A stretch of 64,000 bases of DNA from Galerina marginata. Lineage: Eukaryota > Basidiomycota > Agaricomycetes > Agaricales > Galerinaceae. The notes below the pieces were generated by a model. That model was not told the DNA's origin, searched no databases, and worked only from the letters and a program-made list of their open reading frames with translations. The stretch covers positions 434,001-498,000 of the forward strand of contig JAECYW010000025.1 in the NCBI GenBank assembly GCA_023014335.1, read 5' to 3'. The translations under genes and the position numbers were made by a program. Positions 12,624-23,027 of the stretch are shown here, one piece after another. The first letter of the stretch is position 1. Every line of letters starts with the position of its first letter.

Positions 12624-14351
12624 ATGGAGTCAGGAGAGAGTTTCGCGGAAGGTCAGAAAATATTTTGTGTTATCACTCTTGCGCTTGATCTGAACTCGTC
12701 TTATCGGACAGAAAGAAACCTGGAATCCAGGACGTGCATCGCTTGTGGGCTTGGCGATTCATATGAACGTTTTGAGTCGCATTCCCAATGCCGGTTTTCC
12801 AATGGGGAATCCTGCAATGTATGTAAAAAATTGAAACTCCTGGGATCACAGATTCTGGAGGCAAAGCGGACGCTGGACAATCTGGTTAGACAACATCAAG
12901 ACCTAAAAACGCAGAAGAACCGAATTCACGACCCTATTACGAGCCGCATGCCCCCCGAGGTTGTTTCCTCCATTTTCGAGTTCTGTATGCCGCCCATGCC
13001 ACGCGACTCTGATCGTTTCCTTACCCAGAGCAAGGGAGAGCCGTTAAAGCTAGGAGCTGTATGCAGAGCCTGGAGAGAAATTGCATGGTCGACACCCCGT
13101 CTCTGGACCGTTGTCAGTGTCTGCATCAGCGCCCCAAATTTACCAGCGCGTTACGATATTGCGCGTGGATAGTTGGCTCGATCAGGCGGTCTCCCTTTGA
13201 CGATTCACATCTACACCTCCATACATTGTAATGCCGATGATTTCCTCACATCGCCGGACACCCTCCATTTCATCAAGCTGATAAATCAACACTCAAGTCG
13301 TTGGGATAGACTGGACCTCTCTGTCCCCTTCCCCTTGATCTCCGAGTTCAGTGGTGATTCAAACCCAGGCTCTATCATGCGCACTTTACGACTTGATCCC
13401 GACTATATACGTGGAATACCTTACAGCGGTCAATTTTCCATGAGAAACGTGAAACCACGTCCTACCCACATTTCCTTATCTTCCCTCCGCCTCAAAGCAG
13501 TCGACATTGAATGGAACAACGTTACGCAAGCGTCGCTTCATGATCTTCAAGTCGACGAATGCTTCGAACTGCTCAGAAGGGCCCCGAAATTGCGGCGTTA
13601 CAAACTTGCCAACTTTTCAATATGCCGACCGGGCCAAGAGCAATTCTCATTGCCGGAAAATATCATCGTTCATCATCAACTCCAAAGTCTCAGCTTGGAA
13701 TTTCCCGTAGGCTCAAATGCAGTTTCATCATTCTGCAACAGAGTCAGCTTTCCAGCGCTCCTGCGCTTATCCTGCACAACGGACCAAATTATTCTCCCCA
13801 CACAGTCGCTTGTATCTTTTCTTAAACGCTCTTCCTGCGCTTTGGAGAAACTGCTTATTATAGATGCATATTTTGGCAATGACGACATGATGATAGATCT
13901 TCTACAGGCAACTCCTTCGCTTGTACGACTTGATCTCCTGCCACATCGGTGGGCAAACTACTCACCAGACCGGCTTTTTGAACACTTAGCCAGAACCTCC
14001 ATTGCAAAGGACGACGACATTTTCCTTCCCAAACTCCAGTTCTTTCGTTACCATGTGGAGGAAAATATCTCATGGGATCGTGTACCCGAAATCTTTGGTT
14101 CTCTTTGCGAACTCGACAACCCGCGCCGACGCCCACTTGAATCTGTTCGGATACATTTTGACCGAGAAGATGAAGATGACGAACCTCTCAGATATATTGA
14201 CAAGGATGCTCTCCCCCGTCTTCTTTCTGTACTAGAGGCGGGTTTGGATTTAGAGATCGGTTACCCGACCGAAGATTTAGACTTAATTGAGGAGTCTATG
14301 AAATATCATGGTATGGTTGACGACGAAGACCAGTCGTCGTCAGAGGACTAA
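12624..14351 (+). pseudogene. F-box-like protein with one in-frame TAG
   Basis: One continuous reading frame of 576 codons runs from the ATG at 12624 to the TAA-type end at 14351, interrupted once by TAG at 13170-13172. Order: an N-terminal Cys-containing segment (CIACG...CNVCKKL), a coiled coil (LKLLGSQILEAKRTLDNLVRQ), an F-box-like motif (ITSRMPPEVVSSIFEFCMPP) followed by GAVCRAWREIAWSTPRLW, then a leucine-rich repeat-like tail and an acidic end (DDEDQSSSED). This is the usual plan of the very large Agaricomycete F-box-like family, which probably recruits substrates to SCF ubiquitin ligases. The TAG falls where the family usually has Trp (G-W-L-x-R-S-G-x-L-P-L), so a TGG to TAG change is the simplest reading. 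The frame after the stop is intact, which suggests a recent nonsense allele or a sequencing error. Confidence 0.75.
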
Positions 14352-14803
14352 GGTCAATACCTCTCTGCGGCAACTGCGCTGTCGACTAATTTTCTGCGAC
14401 TCCATCCAAGTTTTGGAATATAATATATCCACGCCTTTTTTATTTATTTCATGTTTATGTGACATTTCGTATTCGAGTGTTTGAGGGCGATTATCTAGCA
14501 TAATTCCTTTTAGCTTCTTCAGTTTACTCTCTAGAGTCTAGACTAACATTGAACGTTTCGAACGCGGAACAACTGTCCCTTACATCGCTAAATATGTAAT
14601 CCACATATTCTCTACCTTGTAAAAGGTCATATTCGTCTCGTACCATTTCCACTGGGCTCGATCTGAATTTGTCATTGTTTTTGGTCATCCTTCAATAGGC
14701 CGTGTACTCGAGTAGCCAGGACTTGTATTGCCAGGTCAACATAACTTTCCATCCACATGGATGGTATTTACTCGAGCACATTTGTCATTAATTATTGGTC
14801 CAT
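14352..14803. other. Intergenic between convergent genes
   Basis: AT-rich 3' flanks of the F-box-like gene and the aminotransferase gene. Nothing further is seen. Confidence 0.5.
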
Positions 14804-16418
14804 TCAGCGATTTGGGTCCTCCGAAGAACCCAAGGCACTCTCCGACCCTGACCTATTCATCATCCGCAATTTCCACTGAAAAAACCCTCCTCGATGCAGC
14901 AGATCATAATCATCCACCGCCCACCCAAACAGACCCTCCGATTGCTCCAACCGCTCACAAACCCTTCTGACCCTGTCATCGTCCACATTAGCCACCGAAA
15001 ACCGTATCCACCTCTCATCCTCCTCAACCTCAACCCCCGCAGCACCTTCAACACCGCTCCAATCAACGCTCTCCGTCTCTTCCACCTCCTCCCGTTCCTT
15101 CTGCGAGAAGAACGCAGAAGGTAGTGTGACGACCCCCACCTCTTCTGCCAGCCTACGGCTCACATCCGAGGCTTTGACTCGAGGGAAGGGATGCCGGACG
15201 AACGCGAAATACCCGCCCTGCGCGCCGACGCGCCATCGTGGGGGAAGGAGAGACGTAAATAGAGCGTGGCGCGCTTGGAGCTGTTTTGCGGTGTCTGTGA
15301 CAAATGCTCGTAGATCTGGGAGTAATGGAGCCAGGGCGAGCTGGATGGGACGAGGGGCACAAATTTGTAGTGTGTCCAGAATTGATTTGATTGAGGTTAG
15401 AAGACTGGGTGAGGCTACGATGGCACCAAGTCGATGACCTGGGAGGCAATACGACTTGGAGAACGAAAAGAGGTGGACAAATGTGCTACGCCAAGGTTGA
15501 GTCTTGGTCTCCGCTTCCGTTGTTGTGGCGATCGAGTTTAAGAAGAGTGTGTGAGGTGCTGAGCCCGTTAGAACGAAATCGCGGTATGTCTCGTCAATGA
15601 TAAGTGCAATGTTCTTCTCTCGTGCTAGAGACGCGAATGCCGATATCAAAGCTGGTGGGTATGTCGCTCCTGTTGGGTTGTTCGGTGTGACCAACACAAT
15701 TGCCTTCGTTTTACTGGTGATAAGGGCCCTGCAACGGTCTACAGAGGGTGTGAATCCGTCTTCCGGGCGAGTTTTCAGTGGGACAGTCTTGACTCCGAGG
15801 AGATTAAGGGTCATTCTAAATCATTCAATCATTACTATTCCGTCGTCTAAAAAGTCCATTTGAAATGTCTTACTGATGGTTGAAATACCTGTACAACGCA
15901 ATTGAGGTTAGTCACATCCAACAAGCGAGCAACGCGAATGGAAAGTGACATACCATGGCACAGGCAAAATAACCTCGTCACCAGGATCCGCCACGCTCAT
16001 CGCGACAGCCACGAACGCCAAATTGCACCCCGAAGTTAGAGCCACGTCGTCAACATTGATGTCAGAGTTGGCCCCATAAACGACCTTCATCTCGCCAACC
16101 AGTGCCTTCCGCAGACTAATTTCTCCATCCCAGCGAGTGTATCCGAAACTCGCCGGAGACGAGGCCGCGGTTCCAAGAGCGGCTTGAACCGATTCAGGGG
16201 GTGGAATCCCAGGTACCCCTTGGGACATGTCCAGGACCGGTTGGGCAGACGTGGCTTTATACCTGCTGGCCCATTCGTAGGCGCGTGGTATTCTGTTGAA
16301 TCAAGATTTAGTCAGATGAATGTGAGATGTGGTTGGATAGCAGTTTGCAGATGTAAACGTACGGAGGGGATATCGTGCTCAGAACACCGCGAGATACCCT
16401 AAATCCTAGAGCAGCCAT
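14804..16418 (-). CDS. PLP-dependent aminotransferase, class I/II
   Basis: The start is the ATG at 16418 (MAALGFRVSRGV). Exon 1, 16363-16418, ends at a GTACGT donor. It joins in phase to the next exon, which reads IPRAYEWASRYKATSAQPVLDMSQGVPGIPPPE. After a short intron near 15815-15955 the main exon runs to the stop at 14804. Fold-type I landmarks are visible: GYTRWDG, TSGCNLAF, TPNNPTG (binds substrate carboxylate and PLP), DETYRDF (Asp pairs with the PLP ring nitrogen, Tyr with its O3'), SFSKSYCLPGHRLG (Lys forms the Schiff base) and RFSVAN near the end (Arg binds the alpha-carboxylate). Only the general reaction, amino transfer between an amino acid and a 2-oxo acid, can be stated. The sequence fits aspartate- or kynurenine-aminotransferase-like enzymes. 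A C-terminal tail of about 45 residues looks extra. No targeting peptide is obvious. Confidence 0.88.
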
Positions 16419-16602
16419 ACCACACGTCCTCACAGAATGGTTGAATAAGATGCAGGAGGCAAGAGGGAAGAAGAGACAATTGAAGTGTCGAACCAACGAA
16501 TTGTGGGAGGTGATTGCGATATCACACCTGGACGGACCGGTTAACCGAACCAATCAAAAATGCTGAAAAAGAAAAGGATACGTACCAGGATAAAAAAATA
16601 TA

Positions 16603-17535
16603 TCACTTCGTTCCAGCACTGCCAATGCCCATCTCGACCACATATTCTTCTCTTCCTAGCCTTCTCATCTCCTCAACAACTTCTCCGACCTTCTCGAACT
16701 CCTTCCAAGATCGTCCAGTGATTCCCGCAGAGCTGTCTTTTGGTTTCGGTAGAGGTTCGACGAACCGGAGTTTGAGAGCCAGCCATTGCAACGCCTTGAC
16801 GTTGTCGACGAACTCTTCGATGTTGGGCCGTTGGCCTTCGGCATAAATGACCCCTGGATAACCGACTTTCGCGAAACCCGTGAGGGAAAGCGACGAGGAC
16901 CAATTTTGCAAGGACCTTCGCTTGTTCGGGGATATGAGGTGGTGGGAGGTGAATAGGGCATGATAAATTTCCTTCTCCGATGACGAAATGACCTTGTCAG
17001 AAGCATATCGTTTGGCTTCGTCAGAATTGAGGTTGGACTGTCTTTCGATATCTTCATGTACTAGTGGAAGGAGGCAAACAGATAACAGTTCATAGAATAA
17101 AAACCTAGAACGAATTTTTCAGCATGATAATTCGCAAAGACGAGAGAAAAGACAAACGTACACCGTATCAGATTCTTTTAGATCTTTCAATTGTCCAGCG
17201 ATGATGCCCTGCCATCGTTCCTGCTCATCACGCGAGATGTCCTCTCCTTTAACCGAGACCAAGCTTCCGAGACGACCACCATCGTGGTCGACCTCGGACA
17301 AAGTAACCTCGAACCAAAGCCTGGCGCCATCGACGCGTACGCTGAAGCGAACTTCAGAATCCAGATTGAGATTCATAGAGCCACTCGAAGCTATTGGATC
17401 AGCAGCGTATGTTGCTAGCGCGTCAAGCCATCCTTGAGGCTCGTCCAGAAAGGTGAGATGTTCATCCGGAAGAAGAGAACATTGGATGAGATGGAGTTCC
17501 TGGAGAAGCGACTGTTTAACGTCATGTGGGTCCAT
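16603..17535 (-). CDS. RWD-domain protein (RWDD2-like)
   Basis: The start is the ATG at 17535 (MDPHDVKQSLLQELHLIQCSL). The first exon carries an RWD fold: LLPDEHLTF, LNLDSEVRFSVRV, ARLWFEVTLSE and a final helix EQERWQGIIAGQL. RWD domains resemble ubiquitin-conjugating enzymes without the catalytic Cys and serve in protein binding. The 3' exons, to the stop at 16603, resemble the domain that follows RWD in RWDD2 proteins and also ends Prp3 (formerly DUF1115): ALFTSHHLISPNKRR, WSSSLSLTGFAKVGYPGVIYAEG, VDNVKALQWLALKLR. That pairing is characteristic of RWDD2A/B-like proteins, whose cellular job is poorly known. Splice junctions near 17057-17160 and 16905-16935 were not fixed exactly. The ATG is about 1.1 kb upstream, on the minus strand, of the aminotransferase start at 16418. 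Confidence 0.72.
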
Positions 17536-17852
17536 AATATCGTCAGAGAGAATTCGACGACACTCCAGCGGTAGTTTGAATGTTATATAGGCGTATACTA
17601 GAGGAAAAGGCGAGATTTTCTTCCCATATCATGGTGGTCGATGGGAGAGAAACGATGTTGCTCATGTCGTGTTTGCCAAAATTAGATGAACCAAATATCA
17701 TTCATATTTGTGCCACAGTTTCGCTATTTTATACGGATGGATAAAGGTACAATTATATAACCTGTAGCGACTACAAAACGACTCCAAAAACACGGAAAAC
17801 TGCGCCACCTTCCAGGGAAACAATTACAGAGATACGGAGTCAACAGCACTTT

Positions 17853-20206
17853 TTAGATCCCCGCCCTTGTACGGACAAATGGGCCATTCCAGCATTTGAA
17901 CCCAACGTCTGTCGAGATCTGCGAGGGTGTTCGATGAATAAATGTGGAGCAAAACATGGACCATAGAAACTTACAGCCGTCGTGTTGCACATCACAGCCA
18001 CGGGAGAATGTGTTTGCGTCGTTGCGAGTATGTCTTTAGCAACAACATTGACGGCTGTTCATACGAACGAAATGAGTCAGAGCAAATCCTGGACTGGGAT
18101 TGGGAAGTGAAGTACCGGTGTTAGGGTAGAGGTCGAATATCGCGACTTCCTTTCCAGTTGCTCCAGGAACGAAATACCTAGGTTATTTCCGCGTATCAGC
18201 AAAGACGAGGAAGAGTGGAGTAGATGTGGTCGGCCTACCAGCAAGGATCGCTGACGCAAGAACCTTCAACGTAAGGAACACTAAAATGGTCAAAGGGTCA
18301 GAACTTGTCAAAACAGGCAGGACGTGACGAACTCCTTGATGACGCCGGCGAAGTTTTGGAATGTGATGTCTTGAATGTGAGTGTTGTTGGTGCTGGTGGT
18401 ATTTGGACGAGGGCCGACCTGAAGTTCGCCGTTCAGCTAGTGATTACATGAGAAGGGATAAGTTGACGTACTCCTTGATCCCAATAACTGGGAAGAAGAC
18501 ATAACAATGTTAAGAGGGCAACAATAAGTTCATCGACAAGCGTACTTTTGTGTAATGTAAATCTATACAGGCGTTTCAATTCGTCAGATGAGGAAGACCG
18601 ACAATGTTCAGGTCAACCTACAGGGAATGGGACCTCGTAAAATAGGATATTCTTCCACGTAATGCTAAAATTTCCGAGTTGAGTCACATGAAACATCAAT
18701 TATTGAGGAGGCAACGACGTACTTCCTTGCCAGACCATTACCACCAGTCCAGCTCTTGAACCTTGCGCCATAAAGAGTATTGTTCTGTCGGAAGCAATTC
18801 AAGACGAGAAATTGTAACGAAAGGCAAATCAACGTGCCATGATGACATTTTCAATCCTGTTTATAACACCGAGATTAGGAACAAACATATAGGCTTCATC
18901 ATCGAGACAGACTCACAGAACGTTTTGAACATCAGCAACAGCGCCGTTTTTTCCAAGAGAGCCGATGGAGAGGCCATGACCTCCTTCGCAGTAGGTGTTC
19001 CTAAGAAAGACATTTAGGTCAACAAAATTTAAGCAAAATAGATGATGGCGCATACCTGAAGTGAATATTTTTAGCACCACTTCCGACAGTCAAGCAATCG
19101 TCTCCGTTCTGGATGTGGTTGTCTTCGAAGAGCATGTCGGTGCCGCCAGCTGAAAAACCTATTTTGAAACGAAAAACGGTAAATGAGCGGAAATGTAGAG
19201 CACCGTCGAGCTTACCATCACTGAAATAAAGGTATTCCAAATGTCAATGAGACCTCGTACATGGAAAGAGTTTTTGTAAACTGACGTGTTGAACGGGAAT
19301 GACTAGAGGAACACAAGCATGAGCTCGTCATCACCAGACAATTCGAAGCAACTCACCCCGGTATCGGACACGGCGACAATTTTGTTATTGAACGCATGCA
19401 AGTTGCTTGATCCGCTAGTCGCGAAGTTCCATCCAACAGGCTAAACGATAAGTTGAGCACTAACAAAAAATTCTCATCGAAGTTTGCTGTACCTTCCAAA
19501 CTTTCATATCCCGAATGACTCCGTTGGAGATCTTGCTGAAAGCGAAACCATGAGGACGGTTTACCTGCTGTTGAGCGTCCCACCACTGGAAGGGAGAATC
19601 AGTCACAAGTCGTACAAGAAAAAGGGTGAGTCCTACAGCTTGTCCATGCCCGTCGACCCAACCCCACTTGGGATTTGTAGAGCCTCGCAAGGTGACGTTG
19701 TTGCCTCCAGAGAAGGTAAACCTGGGTACGGGGGTTAGCAATTCCGGAAACATGGGTCGAACGAGGCTTGGCCTTCGTACCAAGCACCTGGGAAGCTCTT
19801 GAAAAAAAAGCTTCCGAATCATTGAACTGATCAGTAAATAAGATGCGAGTACGTACGGATGCTCCAACGATAGCTGTTATAATTCAAGAACCCTTCAGTT
19901 TAGAGGCCAGTTGGAATGTAAAGTGCACGCACCCTGCACAGTCGGAATATCACTGGGATACGTCAAATTCCCTTCAACCCGAATCTCCACATTATTCAGA
20001 GCAGGAAACTTGATAGGCGTGAAGATGTTATACGTGATGCCCTCCTTGAACAAAATCGTCGCATTCGTTGCAACGCTAGGAAGAGCAGCAAGCAGTGCCG
20101 GGGTATCGTCCTTCCCCTCCGCGTGTGCAACAGTAAACGTGCTCCATGCACTAACAAGACGAGCCCCAGCGAGAAGCAGACCGAATTTCGCGCCAAAAGA
20201 CACCAT
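17853..20206 (-). CDS. GH28 polygalacturonase (pectinase), many small exons
   Basis: A secreted glycoside hydrolase family 28 enzyme. The start is at 20206 (MVSFGAKFGLLLAGARLVSAW), a signal peptide; a second ATG two codons upstream at 20212 is possible. The stop is at 17853-17855 after TDVGFKCWNGPFVRTRAGI, a typical GH28 C-terminus. Parallel beta-helix landmarks in order: GRIVEGNLTYPSD-like early strands, NNVTLRGSTNPKWGWVDGHGQ, WWDAQQQVNRPHGFAFSK, FPFNTDGFSAGGTD (catalytic NTD), NGDDCLTVGSGAKNIHFR (catalytic Asp pair) and EGGHGLSIGSLGK (catalytic His). GH28 inverting enzymes hydrolyse alpha-1,4-galacturonan; the N-terminal pattern suggests an exo-acting type, which is less certain. At least eight introns of about 50-60 nt occur. 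A decayed partial copy lies at 45262-46040. Confidence 0.88.
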
Positions 20207-20791
20207 CAGCAATGAGAACGTTGCTGGAGAAGAAAGTGATGTCGTAGAAGGTTGATTGAATGGTATGACATGGCCACCTGGCGCTCATTATGAAGGGTGG
20301 GCCCCAGGTCGGTTTCGGTAGCCGTCATTGCATTTGAAAAGCGGGTAAACTCTTGTTCTTGGTCGCATGTGACGGAAGCGCGTGGGCTGCGGGGTTATGT
20401 GGGTTGGAGGCGGGAAGAAGAGAAAAAATCCATGACAGAGGTCAGTGAAGTGCCGGTCCGAGCGGTCCGTTTCACTCCGACTTGGCGGTGGCCTGTCAAT
20501 AACTTTGAACGAAACTTTTGTCTGTTCCTCAATAACGATCGATGGGTATAGAAAAATGTATACAAGAAGTGGAGATATCGGAAGAGATCTTGGACGGACG
20601 GAAAAATTAGAAAGAAATTAAATGAGACTTGCATGCGTCCGAGGACTCGGAGGGTGATTTCTTTACTGCGAAGTTTGCTGGTACTGTTCGACCTGATCTA
20701 ATCCAGGGTTTACCATCGCAGTCCTGGTTGAAAAGCGGCACATAACTAACAGAAGATGAGGAAGCTACGCGTTCGTACCTTAAGGTATGCC

Positions 20792-21250
20792 TCAATTTTT
20801 ACCACCAGTGTCTTCATTCTTCATTATTTTTCGGAGAGCTTTATCACGAAAAATGTTCGCCAGTCGACGTTCTTCAGGTAAACGGCCAAGAATTTCTAGA
20901 ATCGCCAAAGAAGCATATCGTTCGAACTGCGGCGTGTATGTTGATTCCAAGCTCGAATTCGACCTGTCTGATCGGCCCAGATATTTAATGAATAGGTTAG
21001 CAAGGTGATCTTCGACGATGGCGGTCCAGGTTAGTAACGTAGTCGCGTATCAATCTCTGCGATAGTGAGGCAGGGTTGGTATGAGGGATTTGTCGCTATT
21101 ACGGCCAGCGTCTTGGAAGGTTTCCATACCAAGTTCTTGGTGGGCCCACGCTGATCGTGGAAAACTGCCAACATGAACATTGAAGGCGTCGCCGCATCGA
21201 CCTTTTGTGCCCTGCTCTACGATTGAACGTCAGGTTTAAAATTTTCTCCT
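20792..21250 (-). pseudogene. Possible minus-strand gene remnant
   Basis: On the minus strand an open stretch ends at the TGA at 20792-20794. It contains protein-like helices (WTAIVEDHLANLFIKYLG; FERYASLAILEILGRLPEE). A second open stretch just upstream (about 21060-21200, with SAWAHQELGMETFQDAG) would need an intron to join. No start codon was found. It could be the 3' end of a decayed gene. The family is unknown. Confidence 0.3.
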
Positions 21251-21744
21251 TGAAGACTTTCGCGCCGCTCCTCGATTAAATTCTGTGAAGGCAGCAAACC
21301 GCATTTACATCCAGACGAGCCAGTGAAAAATTGTGGTTGGCGTAAAATTCTGGGGTAATAGGCGTGCATAAGAATGCAGCGCACAACAGAAAACTTGACC
21401 AAGGACGCAATAATTCTTTCCTGCTGTCTGCATGTAAGACAATCTGAGCTGATGAGACGTGCAACCTTAAAATGGTGGTTGATGACACTCACAGGTCAGT
21501 GGTCATCGATCATCGGCCACCTATGTATCTGACATCCTCTCAGGCTGGGTAAATCGTCAAAAGTTCAAATTACAATATATTTCACTAGTTCAATATGCGT
21601 TACCAACAAATTTCTACGTCGGCCTATATCTGGTGCGTTGTGGAATATTTGTATATCGGTACACTGGGAGTAAAGGATGTAAGAATGCAAGATTCAACGG
21701 TCAAGACTGGAAGGCAATACACAGGAATATGGAGTGGAGGAAAA

Positions 21745-22269
21745 TCACGGTAGGTTGTGAAGATCAAAATCCTCCGATTCATAAAGATCTCGCCTCCATT
21801 CAGGTTCGCGCTTCAGAATTTCGACAAGCCGATCCACCTGTCCCTGGGTCGGTATGCGTTGAAAACGCTCCGCCTCGTTGACCCAAAGCATCAAAAAGCC
21901 CAGGCCATCTTTATTCTCTGGGTCCATCTTCTCTTTTTCCGTCTGCGGCTCCACCAACACCGTCTGTAGGTGCATAAATCCGGACGCAGCACTCAGATAG
22001 GTGCACCCAAGATAGAATGGGTCGCGCGACGGGATGCCCTTCTTCCGGCAACGCTTCCCGAATTTGGCGAGCTCTTCCGCAGTGATGGGCCAACCCAGGA
22101 AGTAAAAACGATCATCGGTAGTCGCGTCGGCAGGCATTGGCTTGAAACGGTATGGTCGTTTCTTTGGATCGACATTAGGGCCACTAAGAAGCGGGTCTAG
22201 GTGAAGGCTCTCCTCTGTGCCGTCTTCGTGACGATAAGTGAACTGGAAACTCAAGTAAAGACGCGGCAT
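21745..22269 (-). CDS. Small orphan protein, intronless
   Basis: An uninterrupted 174-codon frame starts at the ATG at 22269 (MPRLYLSFQFTYRHEDGTEES). It is rich in charged residues and in aromatic and Pro positions (RFYFLGWPITAEELAKFGKRCRKKG; PFYLGCTYLSAASGFMHLQTVLVEP; VDRLVEILKREPEWRRDLYES). There is no signal peptide or membrane segment. I do not recognise the family. Composition, clean termination and divergence from the promoter at 22666 make it a likely real gene. A cytosolic or nuclear role would be a guess. Confidence 0.6.
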   Translation of the reverse strand: MPRLYLSFQFTYRHEDGTEESLHLDPLLSGPNVDPKKRPYRFKPMPADATTDDRFYFLGWPITAEELAKFGKRCRKKGIPSRDPFYLGCTYLSAASGFMHLQTVLVEPQTEKEKMDPENKDGLGFLMLWVNEAERFQRIPTQGQVDRLVEILKREPEWRRDLYESEDFDLHNLP

Positions 22270-22665
22270 CTAGGGAAAGAATAAGCCACTTACAGATAAG
22301 GCGCTCATTTTGTGAGGGAAAGACGTGGGGTCAGAGGACGCGCTCTGCCACATATATATGAGCAATCGTGAGAAAATAGCTTGTCCAAACAAAAGACGCT
22401 GTCAATTGCTGCCAGTCGGCTGAGCTGCTCTTAGATCCTGTCGACAGCCCAAAAATGGGAGGAAAGTTAACATGGTTGCGTCTCCTTGCCATTGTTTCTC
22501 TTTGGCTCATTGTGTCTTTTTGGGGCCAGCGAGAATGGCCATTCTTTGCATTCTTTGGCGTTCCGGACGTTTTTGTCAATTGACCTCTGCATTGTAACTC
22601 GTTTTATCTGATGGCAAAGTGTTTATCGATATGCCACCGATGGACGAAAGGCCCAGGTTCACGGA

Positions 22666-22672
22666 TATAAAA
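22666..22672 (+). promoter_or_regulatory. TATA box of the host gene split by the retrotransposon
   Basis: TATAAAA lies about 90 bp upstream of the insertion point at 22755. Removing the element and one copy of the target duplication places this box about 100 bp before the ATG at 28568, a normal spacing. It is therefore probably the original core promoter of that gene. Confidence 0.55.
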
Positions 22673-22750
22673 TGAGCTTCCAATTTGGAGTGGCTGGCTA
22701 ACTTCCAAGCGACTTGCGATCCTCTCCAGCATCAACTGTCTTTTTTTGAG

Positions 22751-22755
22751 GATTT
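22751..22755. repeat. Target site duplication GATTT, left copy
   Basis: GATTT directly precedes the left LTR and recurs at 28552-28556 directly after the right LTR. A 5-bp duplication is standard for Ty3/gypsy integrases. Confidence 0.9.
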
Positions 22756-22929
22756 TGTCAGGAAATGATCGCCTTATCTTATCTTATCTCTTTTATTCCT
22801 CCTTTTAGAACTATGTCTTACTCTCGCAGTATATAGGCTTCCGTCTCTCGTAGATACGTTTCCAGTCTTGCGCTGGTCTATTCACCGCTATTCTATCCTT
22901 TCGGCCTTTTCCCTTGTGCGACGCTGACA
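22756..22929 (+). repeat. Left LTR, 174 bp
   Basis: It begins TGTCAGG and ends GCTGACA, an imperfect terminal palindrome with TG...CA ends. A TATATAG box at 22830-22836 lies 33 bp before the self-priming segment at 22863-22874, so transcription probably starts at about 22862. By eye it is identical to the right LTR. Confidence 0.93.
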
Positions 22930-22931
22930 TT

Positions 22932-22943
22932 AGCGCAAGACTG
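22932..22943 (+). promoter_or_regulatory. Primer binding site, self-priming type
   Basis: AGCGCAAGACTG starts two bases after the LTR. It is the exact reverse complement of CAGTCTTGCGCT at 22863-22874 inside the LTR, at the predicted 5' end of the transcript. This is the arrangement of Tf1/sushi elements, where the RNA 5' end folds back and primes reverse transcription instead of a tRNA. Confidence 0.8.
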
Positions 22944-23027
22944 TACCTAAACCGATTCCCTATAACACATACTGCACGGCCGAGACTTGAACTGTTGCTC
23001 GGAGTTCACTGCACAATCTGAAACATC

